Assembly: GCA_027494165.1 (NCBI GenBank)
Contig: JAOSJM010000006.1
Location: forward strand, 62,001-126,000
Source: Acidimicrobiia bacterium
Lineage (GTDB): Bacteria > Actinomycetota > Acidimicrobiia > IMCC26256 > JAOSJM01
Direction of reading: 5' to 3'
Length of the DNA: 64,000 nt
In this document: positions 1 to 8,576 of the stretch, piece by piece
Layout of the letters: each line of letters starts with the position of its first letter
Position numbering within the stretch: position 1 is the first letter of the stretch
Program-made: the position numbers and the translations under genes
The notes under the pieces: generated by a model
What the model was told of the DNA's origin: nothing
Databases searched by the model: none
The model's input: the letters and a program-made list of their open reading frames with translations, nothing else

Positions 1-1
1 C

Positions 2-325
2 GAGGAGCTCCTCCACGTGCACTTCGTGCAGGCCCGGGCCCGCTCGATGCCGGTCGTCGACGGCGAACGGCTCCTCGGCATGGTCCGGCTCCAGGACGTG
101 GCCAAGGTCCCGCGCGACCAGCGGGGGACGACGACCGCCGCCGACCTGCTCCACGCCGACCTCCCGATCCTCCGGCCGCACTGGACGGTTCGCGACGCCG
201 CCGCGGCGATGTCGAGGGCCGACGTCGACCGGCTGCCCGTCGTCGAGGACGGGAAGTTCCTCGGCGTCGTGACGACGGCGGAGATCGTCCGCCTCGACGA
301 GATCCTCGAGGCCACCGAGCGGTAG
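2..325 (+). CDS. CBS-domain protein, C-terminal part (5' end outside window)
   Basis: The frame is open to the left edge, so the true start lies upstream. The visible 107 residues hold two CBS-type half-repeats, each with a PVV(D/E)DG(E/K) turn followed by LG(M/V)V. The linker between them (DVAKVPRDQRG then TTTAADLL) resembles the C-terminal CBS pair of actinobacterial M50 site-2 membrane proteases. CBS pairs bind adenosyl ligands and regulate the attached domain. No catalytic part is visible, so the protease assignment is a guess from linker similarity. Confidence 0.7.
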   Translation, partial: EELLHVHFVQARARSMPVVDGERLLGMVRLQDVAKVPRDQRGTTTAADLLHADLPILRPHWTVRDAAAAMSRADVDRLPVVEDGKFLGVVTTAEIVRLDEILEATER

Positions 326-353
326 CGCCGCCGGCGCGCGAGGCTGTGCGCCG

Positions 354-2025
354 GTGCGCAGGCGGCGATTCTGGGGCTGGGGTTCGAGGGCGAGGGGCCC
401 GACCGCGACCAGCAGGCCCGGATCGCCCGCACGCTCTCGGAGACGTTCGGGCTCGGCGACGTGGCGATCGCCGAGCCCCCCACCGTCGCCGAGCTCGAGC
501 TCCGGGCGCCCCGGCTCGAGCCTCCCGACTCCCTGGCCCCGCTGTGCACGGCCGATCCCGAGGAGCGGGCCGGGCACACCTACGGCAAGTCGTTCCGCGA
601 CGTCGTGCGGGCCTTCGAGCGCCGCTATCCCCACCCGCCCGACCTCGTGGCCCTGCCCGCCGACGAGACCGACGTGACCAGGCTGCTGGACTGGTGCGCG
701 GCGGCCGGGGTGGCGGTCGTGCCCTACGGGGGCGGGTCCTCGGTCGTCGGAGGCGTCGAGTGCGACGTCGGCGACGCCTACCGGGGGTCGTCTCGCTCGA
801 CCTCCGGCGGCTCGACCGGGTCCTCGAGGTCGACACCGCCTCCCGCGCGGCGCGGATCCAGGCCGGCGTGTACGGCCCGGCCCTCGAGGACCAGCTCCGC
901 CCGCACGGGCTCACCCTCCGGCACTTCCCGCAGTCCTTCGAGGTGTCCAGCCTCGGCGGGTGGATCGCCACCCGCTCCGGGGGTCACTACGCCACGCTCT
1001 ACACCCACGTCGACGAGCTCGTGGAGTCGCTGCGGGTGGTGACCCCGGGAGGCACGGTGGAGACCCGCCGGCTGCCCGGCTCGGGAGCCGGACCGTCACC
1101 GGACCGGCTCTTCGTCGGCTCCGAGGGCATCCTCGGGGTGATCACGCAGGCCTGGATGCGGCTCCAGGACCGCCCGCGGTTCCGGGCCTCCGCGACGGCG
1201 CGGTTCGCGCGCTTCGAGGACGGCGCCATGGCGGCCCGGGCCCTGGCCCAGAGCGGGCTGCACCCGGCCAACTGCCGCCTGGTCGACGCGGCCGAGGCCC
1301 TGGTGACCGGGACCGACGACGGATCCGCCCACCTGCTCCTCGTCGCCTTCGAGTCGGCCGACCATCCCCTCGACGCCTGGATCGCACGGGCGGTGGAGCT
1401 CACCCGCGACCACGGCGGGACGGTCCACGACGAGGAGGTGCGGAGCCGGGCGGGCGACGAGCGCGGGGGCGAGGGGGCGGGCGCCGCCGAGTCGTGGCGG
1501 CAGGCCTTCCTGCGGGCCCCGTACCTGCGCGACGCGCTCGTCGCCATGGGGATGCTCAACGAGACGTTCGAGACCGCCGTCACCTGGGACCGCTTCGAGG
1601 AGCTGCACGCCGCGGTGACGGCGGCGGTCCGGGACGCCCTGGCCGCCGTCGGGGCGCCCGGCGGGTTGGTCACCTGCCGCTTCACGCACGTCTACCCCGA
1701 CGGGCCGGCCCCCTACTTCACCGTGGTCGCCCCCGGCCGGCCCGGGGCGCTCCTCGAGCAGTGGGCCGCGGTGAAGCAGGCGGCGTCCGAGGCGATCCTG
1801 GCGACGGGCGGCACGATCACCCACCACCACGCCGTCGGCCGCGACCACCGGCCCTGGTACGACCGCCAGCGACCCGAGCCGTTCGCGGCCGCCCTGCGGG
1901 CCGCCAAGCACGCCCTCGACCCCGGCGGGATCCTCAACCCGGGCGTGCTCGTCGCCCCCTGCGCTGAGCACCCGTCCCCGCCGCCGACCGCCCTCGTGCA
2001 TCCGCGCTGGCGCCTCGTGGCATGA
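354..2025 (+). CDS. FAD-binding oxidase, AGPS-like; two frameshifts
   Basis: This is a flavin oxidase of the alkyldihydroxyacetonephosphate synthase/glycolate oxidase type. The N-terminal half carries the PCMH FAD-binding fold, with VVPYGGGSSVVGG for the pyrophosphate loop and SLGGWIATRSGGHY further on. The C-terminal half ends with the AGPS-type HHHAVGRDH active-site motif and ALDPGGILNPGVL. The GTG at 354 gives the expected N-terminus MRRRRFWGWG. The frame then breaks near 381 (short by one G in a G run) and again near 783 (a run of five G). Both breaks look like homopolymer errors. Substrate is unknown; AGPS relatives make ether lipids, but many bacterial members are uncharacterised oxidases. 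Confidence 0.8.
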
Positions 2026-2049
2026 AGCGCGTGAACCGCCTCCTCCATC

Positions 2050-2112
2050 GCCCGGGTTGGCGCGCTTCGGGGCTGTGGGCCCCGATTCCGCTCCAACCCG
2101 GAGGAACGGGGT
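2050..2112. repeat. Type-2 palindromic element, copy 1
   Basis: A roughly 60-bp element with outer arms CCGGGTTGG and CCAACCCGG (perfect inverted repeat) and an inner hairpin GGGGC-TGTGG-GCCCC. A diverged copy lies at 48838-48902. Both copies sit between convergent genes, here the flavin oxidase and ppsA, so a bidirectional terminator is the simplest role. Confidence 0.6.
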
Positions 2113-2119
2113 CGCCGGG

Positions 2120-4438
2120 CTAGCCCTCCCCGCCGCGCGCGGCGCGGGCCTGCTCCAGGAGGAGCCGGCGCTCCGCCGCGGCGATGACCCCGCGGGCCGC
2201 GTCGACCGAGTCGGGGTTCACCGACACCGACGTGATCCCGAAGCGCACGAGGTGCTCGGCGAACTCGGGACGGTTCGACGGAGCCTGGCCGCACAGCGAC
2301 GAGGTGATCCCCGCTTCGCGGGCGGCGCCGACGATCCGGCCGATGGCGTCGAGCACGGCCTCGTCGGCCTCGTCGAACAGCTCCGCGCAGACCTCGGAGT
2401 CGCGGTCGACGCCCAGCATGAGCTGGGTGAGGTCGTTCGAGCCGATCGAGACCCCGTCGACCCCGAGGGCGGCGTACTCGGGGATGCGGTACACGACCGA
2501 CGGCACCTCGGCCATGACCCACCGGTGCAACCCGCGCTGGCGCCCCAGCGGGCTGCGGTCGATCAGCTCCAGGCACGCCTCCAGCTCCCAGCGCGTCCGC
2601 ACGAAGGGGATCATCACGTGGAGGTTCGGGGTCTCCTCGCGGACCCGGGCCAGCAGCTCGAGCTCGAGCTCGAACAGCTCGGGTTCCTTCACGTAGCGGT
2701 AGCAGCCCCGGTACCCGATCATCGGGTTGGCCTCGACCGGTTCGTAGCGCTCACCGCCCTCGAGCCGGGCGAACTCGTTGCTGCGGAAGTCGATGGTCCG
2801 GTACACGACGGGGCGGGGCGCGAACGCGCGGGTGATGCGCACGAGCGACGCCGACATGCGGTCGAGGAACTCGCCGCGGCGTCCCAGGGCGAGCAGGTGG
2901 CGCGGGTGCATGCCCCCCAGGGCGTCGGTGATCATGAACTCGGCCCGGAGCAGGCCCACGCCGTCGACCGGCATGGCCGCCACCTCGTCGGCCCGCTCGG
3001 CCATGGCCAGGTTCACGTACAGGCGGGTGGCCAGCGGCTCGACGACGGCTCCCTCCGCGGCCGGCACCGCCCCGGCCGACGCCGCCTCGCCCCGCACCGC
3101 CACCCTCGGGGCCCCGGCACCCAGCGAGGACGTGACGTCGCCCTCGTACACGGTCCCCTCGGCCCCGTGGACCGTGACCAGCTCGCCGTCGCGCAGCACC
3201 CGGGTCGCGTCGCGGGTCCCGACCACGCAGGGGACGCGCAGCTCGCGGCTGACGATGGCGGCGTGGCAGGTCATGCCGCCCCCATCGGTGACGAGCGCGC
3301 CCGCCCGGCGCATCGTGGGCACCCAGTCGGGGTTGGTCATGGGGGCGACGAGGATCTCGCCGCTCTGCAGGCGGGACCCCTCCTTCGGGTCGCGCAGGAT
3401 CCGGACCCGACCCGCCACGACGCCGGGGGCGGCCCCCAGCCCGCTCACGAGCGTCTCGCCGGGGCGGGCCCCGGTCACCGCCTCCGGCTCGAGCGCCGTG
3501 ACCGGCCGCGACTGGACGAGCCAGGTGCGGCCGTCCGGGCCGATCGCCCACTCCATGTCCTGCGGGCTGCCGTAGTGCTCCTCCACGCGGAGGGCCAGGC
3601 GGGCCAGCTCGACCGCCTCCTCGTCCGAGAGCACCCTCCGCCCGCCCTCCTCGGGGGACAGGTCCTCACGCCGGTCGCGCCCGTCGGGGCCGCGCACGAT
3701 CCGGAAGGCCTGGTGGCCGACCCGGGCGTGCAGCAACCGGGGTCCCTCCTTGGTGAGCACGTAGGTGTCGGGCTCGACCAGCCCGCCCACCACCACCTCG
3801 CCGAGACCGAGCGCGGCCTCGATCACGACCCGGGAGCGGTTGCCGGTCGAGGGATCCACCGAGAACATGACCCCCGAGCGCTGCGAGTCCACCATCTCCT
3901 GGACCGCCACCGCGATCGCCGGCTCCTCGGTCACACCCTGGCTGGCCCGGTAGGCGCACACCCGCTCGCCGAAGAGGGACGCCCAGCAGTCGACCACGGC
4001 GTCGAGCACCGCGTCGTCGCCGCTGACGTTCGTGAAGGTCTGGTTCATGCCCGCGAACGACGTGCCGCTCGTGTCCTCGGCGGTGGCCGACGACCGCACG
4101 GCCACGACGGCGTCGGGGCCCAGCCGGCGGTACGCGTCGAGGACCTGGCGCCGGAGCCCCTCGGGCATCGCGGCCTTGCGGACCAGCTCCTGGAGCGACT
4201 CGGCGGTCCCGGTCAGCGCCGCCGGGTCGTCGGGGTCCAGGACGGCGAGGGCCTCCCGGACCTGGTCCCGGACCCCGTCCTCGCCGATGGCGGCCAGGTA
4301 GGCGGGGGCCGTCACGACGAAGCCCGGCGGGACCGGCAGGCCGGCACGCAGCAGCTCGCCCAGGTTGGCTCCCTTGCCGCCGGCGACCTCGACGTCGTCC
4401 TTGGTGAGCTCCTCGAACCAGCGGACGTCTGCAGGCAT
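2120..4438 (-). CDS. ppsA: Phosphoenolpyruvate synthase (pyruvate, water dikinase)
   Basis: This enzyme converts pyruvate, ATP and water to PEP, AMP and phosphate, the gluconeogenic entry step. The 772 residues match the family length. The N-terminal ATP-grasp domain begins [20 protein letters not shown] and contains [17 protein letters not shown]. The swivelling phosphohistidine domain has [14 protein letters not shown], with the catalytic His. The C-terminal PEP/pyruvate barrel includes [16 protein letters not shown] and SLCGQAPS with the proton-donor Cys. The gene is intact and monocistronic, convergent with the flavin oxidase across a palindromic element. Confidence 0.95.
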   Translation of the reverse strand: MPADVRWFEELTKDDVEVAGGKGANLGELLRAGLPVPPGFVVTAPAYLAAIGEDGVRDQVREALAVLDPDDPAALTGTAESLQELVRKAAMPEGLRRQVLDAYRRLGPDAVVAVRSSATAEDTSGTSFAGMNQTFTNVSGDDAVLDAVVDCWASLFGERVCAYRASQGVTEEPAIAVAVQEMVDSQRSGVMFSVDPSTGNRSRVVIEAALGLGEVVVGGLVEPDTYVLTKEGPRLLHARVGHQAFRIVRGPDGRDRREDLSPEEGGRRVLSDEEAVELARLALRVEEHYGSPQDMEWAIGPDGRTWLVQSRPVTALEPEAVTGARPGETLVSGLGAAPGVVAGRVRILRDPKEGSRLQSGEILVAPMTNPDWVPTMRRAGALVTDGGGMTCHAAIVSRELRVPCVVGTRDATRVLRDGELVTVHGAEGTVYEGDVTSSLGAGAPRVAVRGEAASAGAVPAAEGAVVEPLATRLYVNLAMAERADEVAAMPVDGVGLLRAEFMITDALGGMHPRHLLALGRRGEFLDRMSASLVRITRAFAPRPVVYRTIDFRSNEFARLEGGERYEPVEANPMIGYRGCYRYVKEPELFELELELLARVREETPNLHVMIPFVRTRWELEACLELIDRSPLGRQRGLHRWVMAEVPSVVYRIPEYAALGVDGVSIGSNDLTQLMLGVDRDSEVCAELFDEADEAVLDAIGRIVGAAREAGITSSLCGQAPSNRPEFAEHLVRFGITSVSVNPDSVDAARGVIAAAERRLLLEQARAARGGEG

Positions 4439-4603
4439 GCCCGTCCTTCCCGCACCGCGGGGAACGGTCGCGGCGCTGCGTCGGAGAGGAACCGCGGTCG
4501 AAGCCTACCGGCGCTCCTCGCGGGCCGGACCGTCGGGCCGGACGGGCCGGAGGAGCGATCCGGAGCGCGATCCGCCACCCGGTCGAGGACTACGGTGCCC
4601 GCC

Positions 4604-5229
4604 GTGGGGTACCGCGCCGTCATCTTCGACCTGGGGGGGTCGTCTTCCCGTCGCCGTTCGACGCCTTCGCCGCCTACGAGGAGGCGGCCGGCCTGCCGGC
4701 CCGGTTCGTACGGAGCGTCGTCGCCGCGAGCGGCGAGCGCGGGGCCTGGGCCCGGCTGGAGCGCAACGAGCTGAACTTCGCCGAGTTCTGCGTCGCCTTC
4801 GAGGCGGAGTGCCACGAGGCCGGTGGGCGCGTGGTCGCGACCGAGCTCATGGCCGCGCTCGCCCGGGGGCTCGCCCCGCGGGAGGAGATGCTCGCCGCGG
4901 CGGGGACCATCAGGGCCCGGGGCCTGCGCACGGCCGCGCTCACCAACAACTGGGCCGCCGCCGGTGCGGCACGGGACCGGGGCTCGGCGATGGACGGCGT
5001 CTTCGACGTCGTGGTCGAGTCCTCGGTGGAGGGGCTCCGCAAACCCGACCCGGCCATCTACCTGCTCGCCTGCGAGCGCCTCTCGGTCGAGCCGCCGGAG
5101 TGCGTGTTCCTCGACGACCTCGGCGCGAACCTCAAGCCGGCCCGGGCCCTGGGGATGGCGACGATCAAGGTGACCGACCCGGGAGACGCCCTGACCGAGC
5201 TGGCCGAGCTCCTGGGCTTCTCCGTCTGA
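4604..5229 (+). CDS. HAD-superfamily hydrolase (epoxide-hydrolase N-domain type); one frameshift
   Basis: This is a HAD phosphatase-like hydrolase of about 208 residues. Motif I is VIFDLGG with the nucleophile Asp, motif II is TNN, the motif III Lys is in GLRKPDPAIY, and motif IV is FLDDLGANL. The frame breaks in the seven-G run near 4637; one more G restores DLGGVVFPSPFDAFAAYEEA. Start GTG 4604 is chosen because it places motif I near the N-terminus. The last 50 codons are duplicated 900 bp downstream. Physiological substrate unknown. Confidence 0.82.
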
Positions 5230-5328
5230 GGTCACCGATCCCGGTCCGGCCGACCGTCACGCGGCCCAGCGGCGCAGCCAGTACCGCTCGAACGCCACCT
5301 TGACCAGGTGCCAGTGCCGGCCCGGCCG
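5068..5328. repeat. 261-bp direct repeat, left copy
   Basis: The 3' end of the HAD gene plus the adjoining 3' end of a flavoprotein gene recurs exactly 900 bp downstream (5968-6228) with only a handful of substitutions. The left copy continues past 5320 into sequence matching 6721-6758, so it is chimeric. Confidence 0.9.
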
Positions 5329-5358
5329 TCGGCATCGGGAACGGTTCGGGGGTGTACG
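5257..5358 (-). pseudogene. 3' fragment of the SQR-like flavoprotein with an internal deletion
   Basis: Reading leftward, this fragment encodes the flavoprotein C-terminus RRPGRHWHLVKVAFERYW and its stop codon, as in the intact copy ending at 6158. Rightward, at the 9-bp word GCCCGGCCG, it jumps to sequence found 501 bp further inside the intact gene. This is the footprint of a duplication followed by a microhomology deletion. No start codon or complete domain remains. Confidence 0.7.
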
Positions 5359-5413
5359 CGCCGACCGGGTCAACTCCAACCCGAGGCCGCAGTCTGGTCC
5401 TCCGTGGACGTCG

Positions 5414-5824
5414 TCAGGAAGTGATCCAGGCCCGGGCCTCGTCGAGGCGGTCGTAGGGGAAGACCTTGACCTCACCGGGAATGAGCCACCCGAACGCCTT
5501 GACCGAGCGGCGCACCCAGGTGCCGTCGGTGACGATGCCCATGCGCTCGTAGTCGGTGAAGGTCCTCATCCCGAGCTTGGTGTCCTCCCACATCGCATCA
5601 GCCTCGTAGCCGGTGAACTCCGGCCCGAGGACGTAGAGCAATCTGATCTTGTCGTACCGGGAGAGGGCTTCCTCGACCGCGGGGACGAGAACGTCTTCGT
5701 AGTCGTCGTCCTCGACCTCGCCGACAGCCCGCACCCCGACCACGTTGTCGGGAAGGTCCTCCAGCAGCTCCATGCCCATGGCGATCTCCCACCCGTGGTT
5801 CTCCAGATCCCCGTGGTTCGGCAA
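5414..5824 (-). CDS. STAS/SEC14-like protein (SpoIIAA-like family)
   Basis: A 136-residue intact protein resembling the SpoIIAA-like STAS family (Pfam DUF3478 group). Features are an N-terminal beta strand NVVGVRAVGEV, the DYEDVLVPAVEEALSRYDKIRLLYVLG segment in which a helix is followed by a hydrophobic strand, and a C-terminal ARAWITS. These proteins are small and soluble, and most have unknown ligands. The gene lies alone between the two copies of the 900-bp-spaced repeat, which suggests it arrived with the rearrangement. Its upstream end abuts the remnant HAD sequence. Confidence 0.7.
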   Translation of the reverse strand: MPNHGDLENHGWEIAMGMELLEDLPDNVVGVRAVGEVEDDDYEDVLVPAVEEALSRYDKIRLLYVLGPEFTGYEADAMWEDTKLGMRTFTDYERMGIVTDGTWVRRSVKAFGWLIPGEVKVFPYDRLDEARAWITS

Positions 5825-5857
5825 GTCCTCATCAGGCTAGAGCACCACACCCAGTTC

Positions 5858-6129
5858 GAGGTGGCGAGCTCGAGGTCGTCGACGCCGCGCCAGTTCGTGG
5901 CGAGCGCACTCGGTCGCGTGGAGGCCGATCACGCCCTCGGCAAGCCCGAGCCGCGGTCGCCGTGCTCACCTGCGACCGCCTCTCGGTCGAGCCGCCGGAG
6001 CGCGTGTTCCTCGACGACCTCGGCGTGAACCTCAAGCCGGCCCGGGCCCTGGGGATGGCGACGATCAAGGTGACCGACCCGGGAGACGCCCTGACCGAGC
6101 TGGCCGAGCTCCTGGGCTTCCCCCTCTGA
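5858..6129 (+). pseudogene. Remnant second copy of the HAD hydrolase 3' end
   Basis: From about 5968 the sequence matches codons near the end of the HAD gene (SVEPPE, VFLDDLG, LKPARALGMATIKV), and it ends at a TGA at 6127. Upstream to about 5858 there is a weaker match (a GKPEP segment corresponding to RKPDP), out of frame with the rest. Motif I and the cap domain are absent, so the fragment cannot encode an active HAD enzyme. Confidence 0.7.
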
Positions 6130-6228
6130 GATCGCCGATCCCGGTCCGGCCGACCGTCACGCGGCCCAGCGGCGCAGCCAGTACCGCTCGAACGCCACCT
6201 TGACCAGGTGCCAGTGCCGGCCCGGCCG
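5968..6228. repeat. 261-bp direct repeat, right copy
   Basis: This is the partner of 5068-5328 at an exact 900-bp offset. It spans the HAD remnant and the true 3' end of the SQR-like gene. Confidence 0.9.
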
Positions 6229-7309
6229 GCGCATCCGCACCGCGGGGCCGTCCTCCCCCGTAGAAGCGGCCGGTGGCGAAGGCCGCGCGGTGCCCGCCGA
6301 GCTCGACGAAACAGGAGCCGCGCCCGTCGAACTCGGCGGTGGGAACCCGCCCGTGAAGCTCGTCGGCCAGCCGGCGGGCGACGACGTCGGCCTCGCCCTC
6401 GGCGAACACGCCCGCCTTGGGGAGCATCTTCCCCCCGGCGATCGGGATGGCGGTGACGTCGCCGATCGCGGACACGCCCTCGGCGTCGGTGGCCAGCGTC
6501 GCCGGGTCTACGGGCACGAACCCGGTTGGACCGGCGAGCGAGCTGTCGCGAACCGGTCGCGGCGCCCGGTGCGGGGGAACGCCGATCGTGAGGGCGGCGG
6601 GAACCTGCTCGCCGCCCGCCAGCAGGAGCCCGTCACCGGTGATCGACTGCACGGAGCGCTCGGTGTGGACCCCGATCCCCCGCCCCTCGAGCATCGCCCG
6701 GAGCTCGGCTCCGAGCTCGGGCCCGGCCGTCGGCATCGGGAACGGTTCGGGGGTGTACACGTCGACGGGGCACCGCTCCCGCACGCCCCGGCGGCGGAGC
6801 ACGGCGTCGGCGAGGAACGCGGCCTCCCACGGCGCCGCCGGGCACTTGTACGGGAGGCTCGACACCACCACCGCGACGCGCCCCTCGTCCAGCCCCTGCA
6901 GCGCCCGGCCCGCGGCCGCGGCGCCGTCGAGCGTGTAGACGGAATGGGCGTGCTCGGCGAAGCCGGGCAGCGCCTCGGGATCGAGCTCGGCGCCGAGGGC
7001 GACCACGAGGCGGTCGTAAGCCAGCGGCCCCGCCGTGGTCGCGACCGCACGCCCGTCGGGGTCGACGCCCTCGACCTCGGCCTCGACCAGCTCGATCCCC
7101 CGACGCCGCAGGCGGCGCAGGTCCGCCGTGACCCCCTCCGGGGTGCGCCAGCCGGCCATCACCCACAGGAACGAGGGCGCGAACCGCAGGAGAGGGTCGC
7201 GCTCCACCAGGACCACCCGGGCGCCGGGGTCGAGGCGCTGGCGGAGCCTCCGGGCGGCGACGACCCCGCCGATACCCCCACCGAGGACGACCACAGCTCG
7301 ATCGGACAT
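6158..7309 (-). CDS. NAD(P)/FAD-dependent oxidoreductase, sulfide:quinone oxidoreductase-like; one frameshift
   Basis: The N-terminal dinucleotide-binding motif VVLGGGIGGVVAARRLR is followed by SSLPYKCPAAPWEAAF, whose Cys corresponds to the redox Cys of SQR-like proteins. A second FAD segment contains AIGDVTAIP. SQRs oxidise sulfide and pass electrons to quinone at the membrane surface. Near 6258 one surplus G shifts the frame. With it removed, the protein ends YGEDGPAVRMRR... ERYWLRRWAA at the stop 6158-6160, the same C-terminus as the duplicated fragment at 5257. The clustering with DsrE and ArsR-rhodanese genes supports a sulfur role. Confidence 0.8.
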
Positions 7310-7319
7310 CGCCGCCTCC

Positions 7320-7673
7320 CTAGAACGTGACGACCTGGTCGGCCCAGAGCGTCCAGTCCGTGAGCTCCTCGAGGGTCGAGCGCCTCGACGACCCGGTGAG
7401 CTGCTCGTCCTTGAGGCCCCGGGCGTCCATGCAGGTGCCGCAGCACCCGACCTCCGCTCCGTGACGGGCGGCCACCTCGACCATCCGGTCGAGGTGGTAG
7501 TAGCCGTTGGGGACCTGCTGCCCGGCGACGGCGCACCCGACGGCGTCGCCGAGGAGGAAGACCTTCACCTCCACGCCCTCGCGCCGGCTCAGCGAGCCCG
7601 CCAGGCGCAACCCGTTGAAGGCCCGCTCGTCCCCGTAGGCCGGCCCCTGGACGAGGACCATCACCTTCGCCAT
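7320..7673 (-). CDS. DsrE-family sulfur-relay-like protein
   Basis: A 117-residue protein of the DsrE/DsrF/YchN fold, starting MAKVMVLVQGPAYGDERAFNGL. The conserved core includes VFLLGDAVGCAV and GAEVGCCGTCMDARG, whose cysteines could carry a persulfide. DsrE proteins transfer sulfur between partner proteins in the cytoplasm. The ATG at 7673 lies 2 bp after the stop of the upstream ArsR-rhodanese gene, and the SQR-like gene follows 10 bp downstream, so the three form one operon. The gene is intact. Confidence 0.87.
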   Translation of the reverse strand: MAKVMVLVQGPAYGDERAFNGLRLAGSLSRREGVEVKVFLLGDAVGCAVAGQQVPNGYYHLDRMVEVAARHGAEVGCCGTCMDARGLKDEQLTGSSRRSTLEELTDWTLWADQVVTF

Positions 7674-7675
7674 GC

Positions 7676-8389
7676 TCACTCCTCTCCGACCGCGACCGGC
7701 AGGCCCGCGAGACGCCACTCGGGAAGCCCGTCCTCGAGGCGCCGCGCCCTCCGCCCCTCGCGCCGCAAGAGCGTCACGGCCTCGACGGCGAGCACGCAGT
7801 AGGGGCCCCGGCAGTACGCGACGACCTCGGCGTCCTCGGGGAGCTCCGCGAGCCGATCCTCGAGCTCCCCGAGCGGGATCGAGACGGCGTGGGGGAGGTG
7901 CCCCGCGAGGTACTCCTGCCTGGGCCGGACGTCGACGATCACCACCTCGCCGGCCCGGGCCCGCTCGACGATCTCGGAGCGGGGCACGGGCTCGAGCTCG
8001 TCGCGGGCCTCGAAGTAGTCGCGGGCGACCTCGGCCACCTCGGCGAGCCGCGCCGCGGCGACGTCGCGCAGCGCACCCAGGAAGCGGGCCACCTCGTCGG
8101 AGGCGAGGCGGTACAGGACCTGCGTGCCGACCCTGCGGGTCTCGACGAAGCGGGCGCGCCGCAGCACCTGCAGGTGCGCGGAGGTGTTGCCCACGCCCGT
8201 GCGGGACACCTCGGCGAGCGCCTCGACCGATCGCTCGCCCTGGGCCAGCAGCTCGAGCAGCTCGATGCGCTTCGGGTGGGCGACGACCTTGCCGATCCGC
8301 GCGAACTGCTCGTAGAGCGCCTGCCTCGCCTCGCTCCCGCCGCCGCCCACCGGCCCGCCCTGCTGCCACTGCTCGCCGTCGCCGGCCAC
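7676..8389 (-). CDS. ArsR-type transcription regulator fused to a rhodanese domain
   Basis: A 237-residue intact protein. Residues 25-120 form an ArsR winged helix (VVAHPKRIELLELLAQGERSVEAL, then TSAHLQVLRRARFVETRRVG). Residues 135-237 form a rhodanese domain with DVRPRQEYLAGHLPHAVSIP and the active-site loop CRGPYC. The catalytic Cys of a rhodanese can hold a persulfide, so the fusion probably senses reactive sulfur directly. It heads the sulfur operon. An inverted repeat 27 bp upstream of its GTG start is the likely autoregulatory operator. The start gives the longest form; an internal start near residue 25 cannot be excluded. Confidence 0.92.
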   Translation of the reverse strand: MAGDGEQWQQGGPVGGGGSEARQALYEQFARIGKVVAHPKRIELLELLAQGERSVEALAEVSRTGVGNTSAHLQVLRRARFVETRRVGTQVLYRLASDEVARFLGALRDVAAARLAEVAEVARDYFEARDELEPVPRSEIVERARAGEVVIVDVRPRQEYLAGHLPHAVSIPLGELEDRLAELPEDAEVVAYCRGPYCVLAVEAVTLLRREGRRARRLEDGLPEWRLAGLPVAVGEE

Positions 8390-8415
8390 CGCAACCCCCG
8401 CGCTTGTCCGGGCAC

Positions 8416-8447
8416 TTGTTCCAGTGTTCTATGGATCGTTGGAACAA
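8416..8447. promoter_or_regulatory. Palindromic operator between the sulfur operon and the MMPL gene
   Basis: TTGTTCCA and TGGAACAA form a perfect 8-bp inverted repeat separated by 16 bp. It lies in the 187-bp divergent region, 27 bp from the regulator start. ArsR-family repressors bind dyads of this size. Assignment to the adjacent regulator is inferred from position. Confidence 0.6.
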
Positions 8448-8576
8448 TGCTAGAGTGCCGGCCGCGGCCCGGGCAAGCTCCGGGACGCGATCCGCTCGGG
8501 GCTCGAGACGATCGGCGTGCGACCGCCGGATCGAGCTGCGGGGACGACCGCCGGACCGACGACCAGGAGCATGCGC

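Noticed and set aside
2057..4774. Long open frame of 905 codons on the plus strand
   Set aside because: It is antisense to the clear ppsA gene, has low-complexity His/Arg/Gly composition, and reflects GC-rich codon structure.
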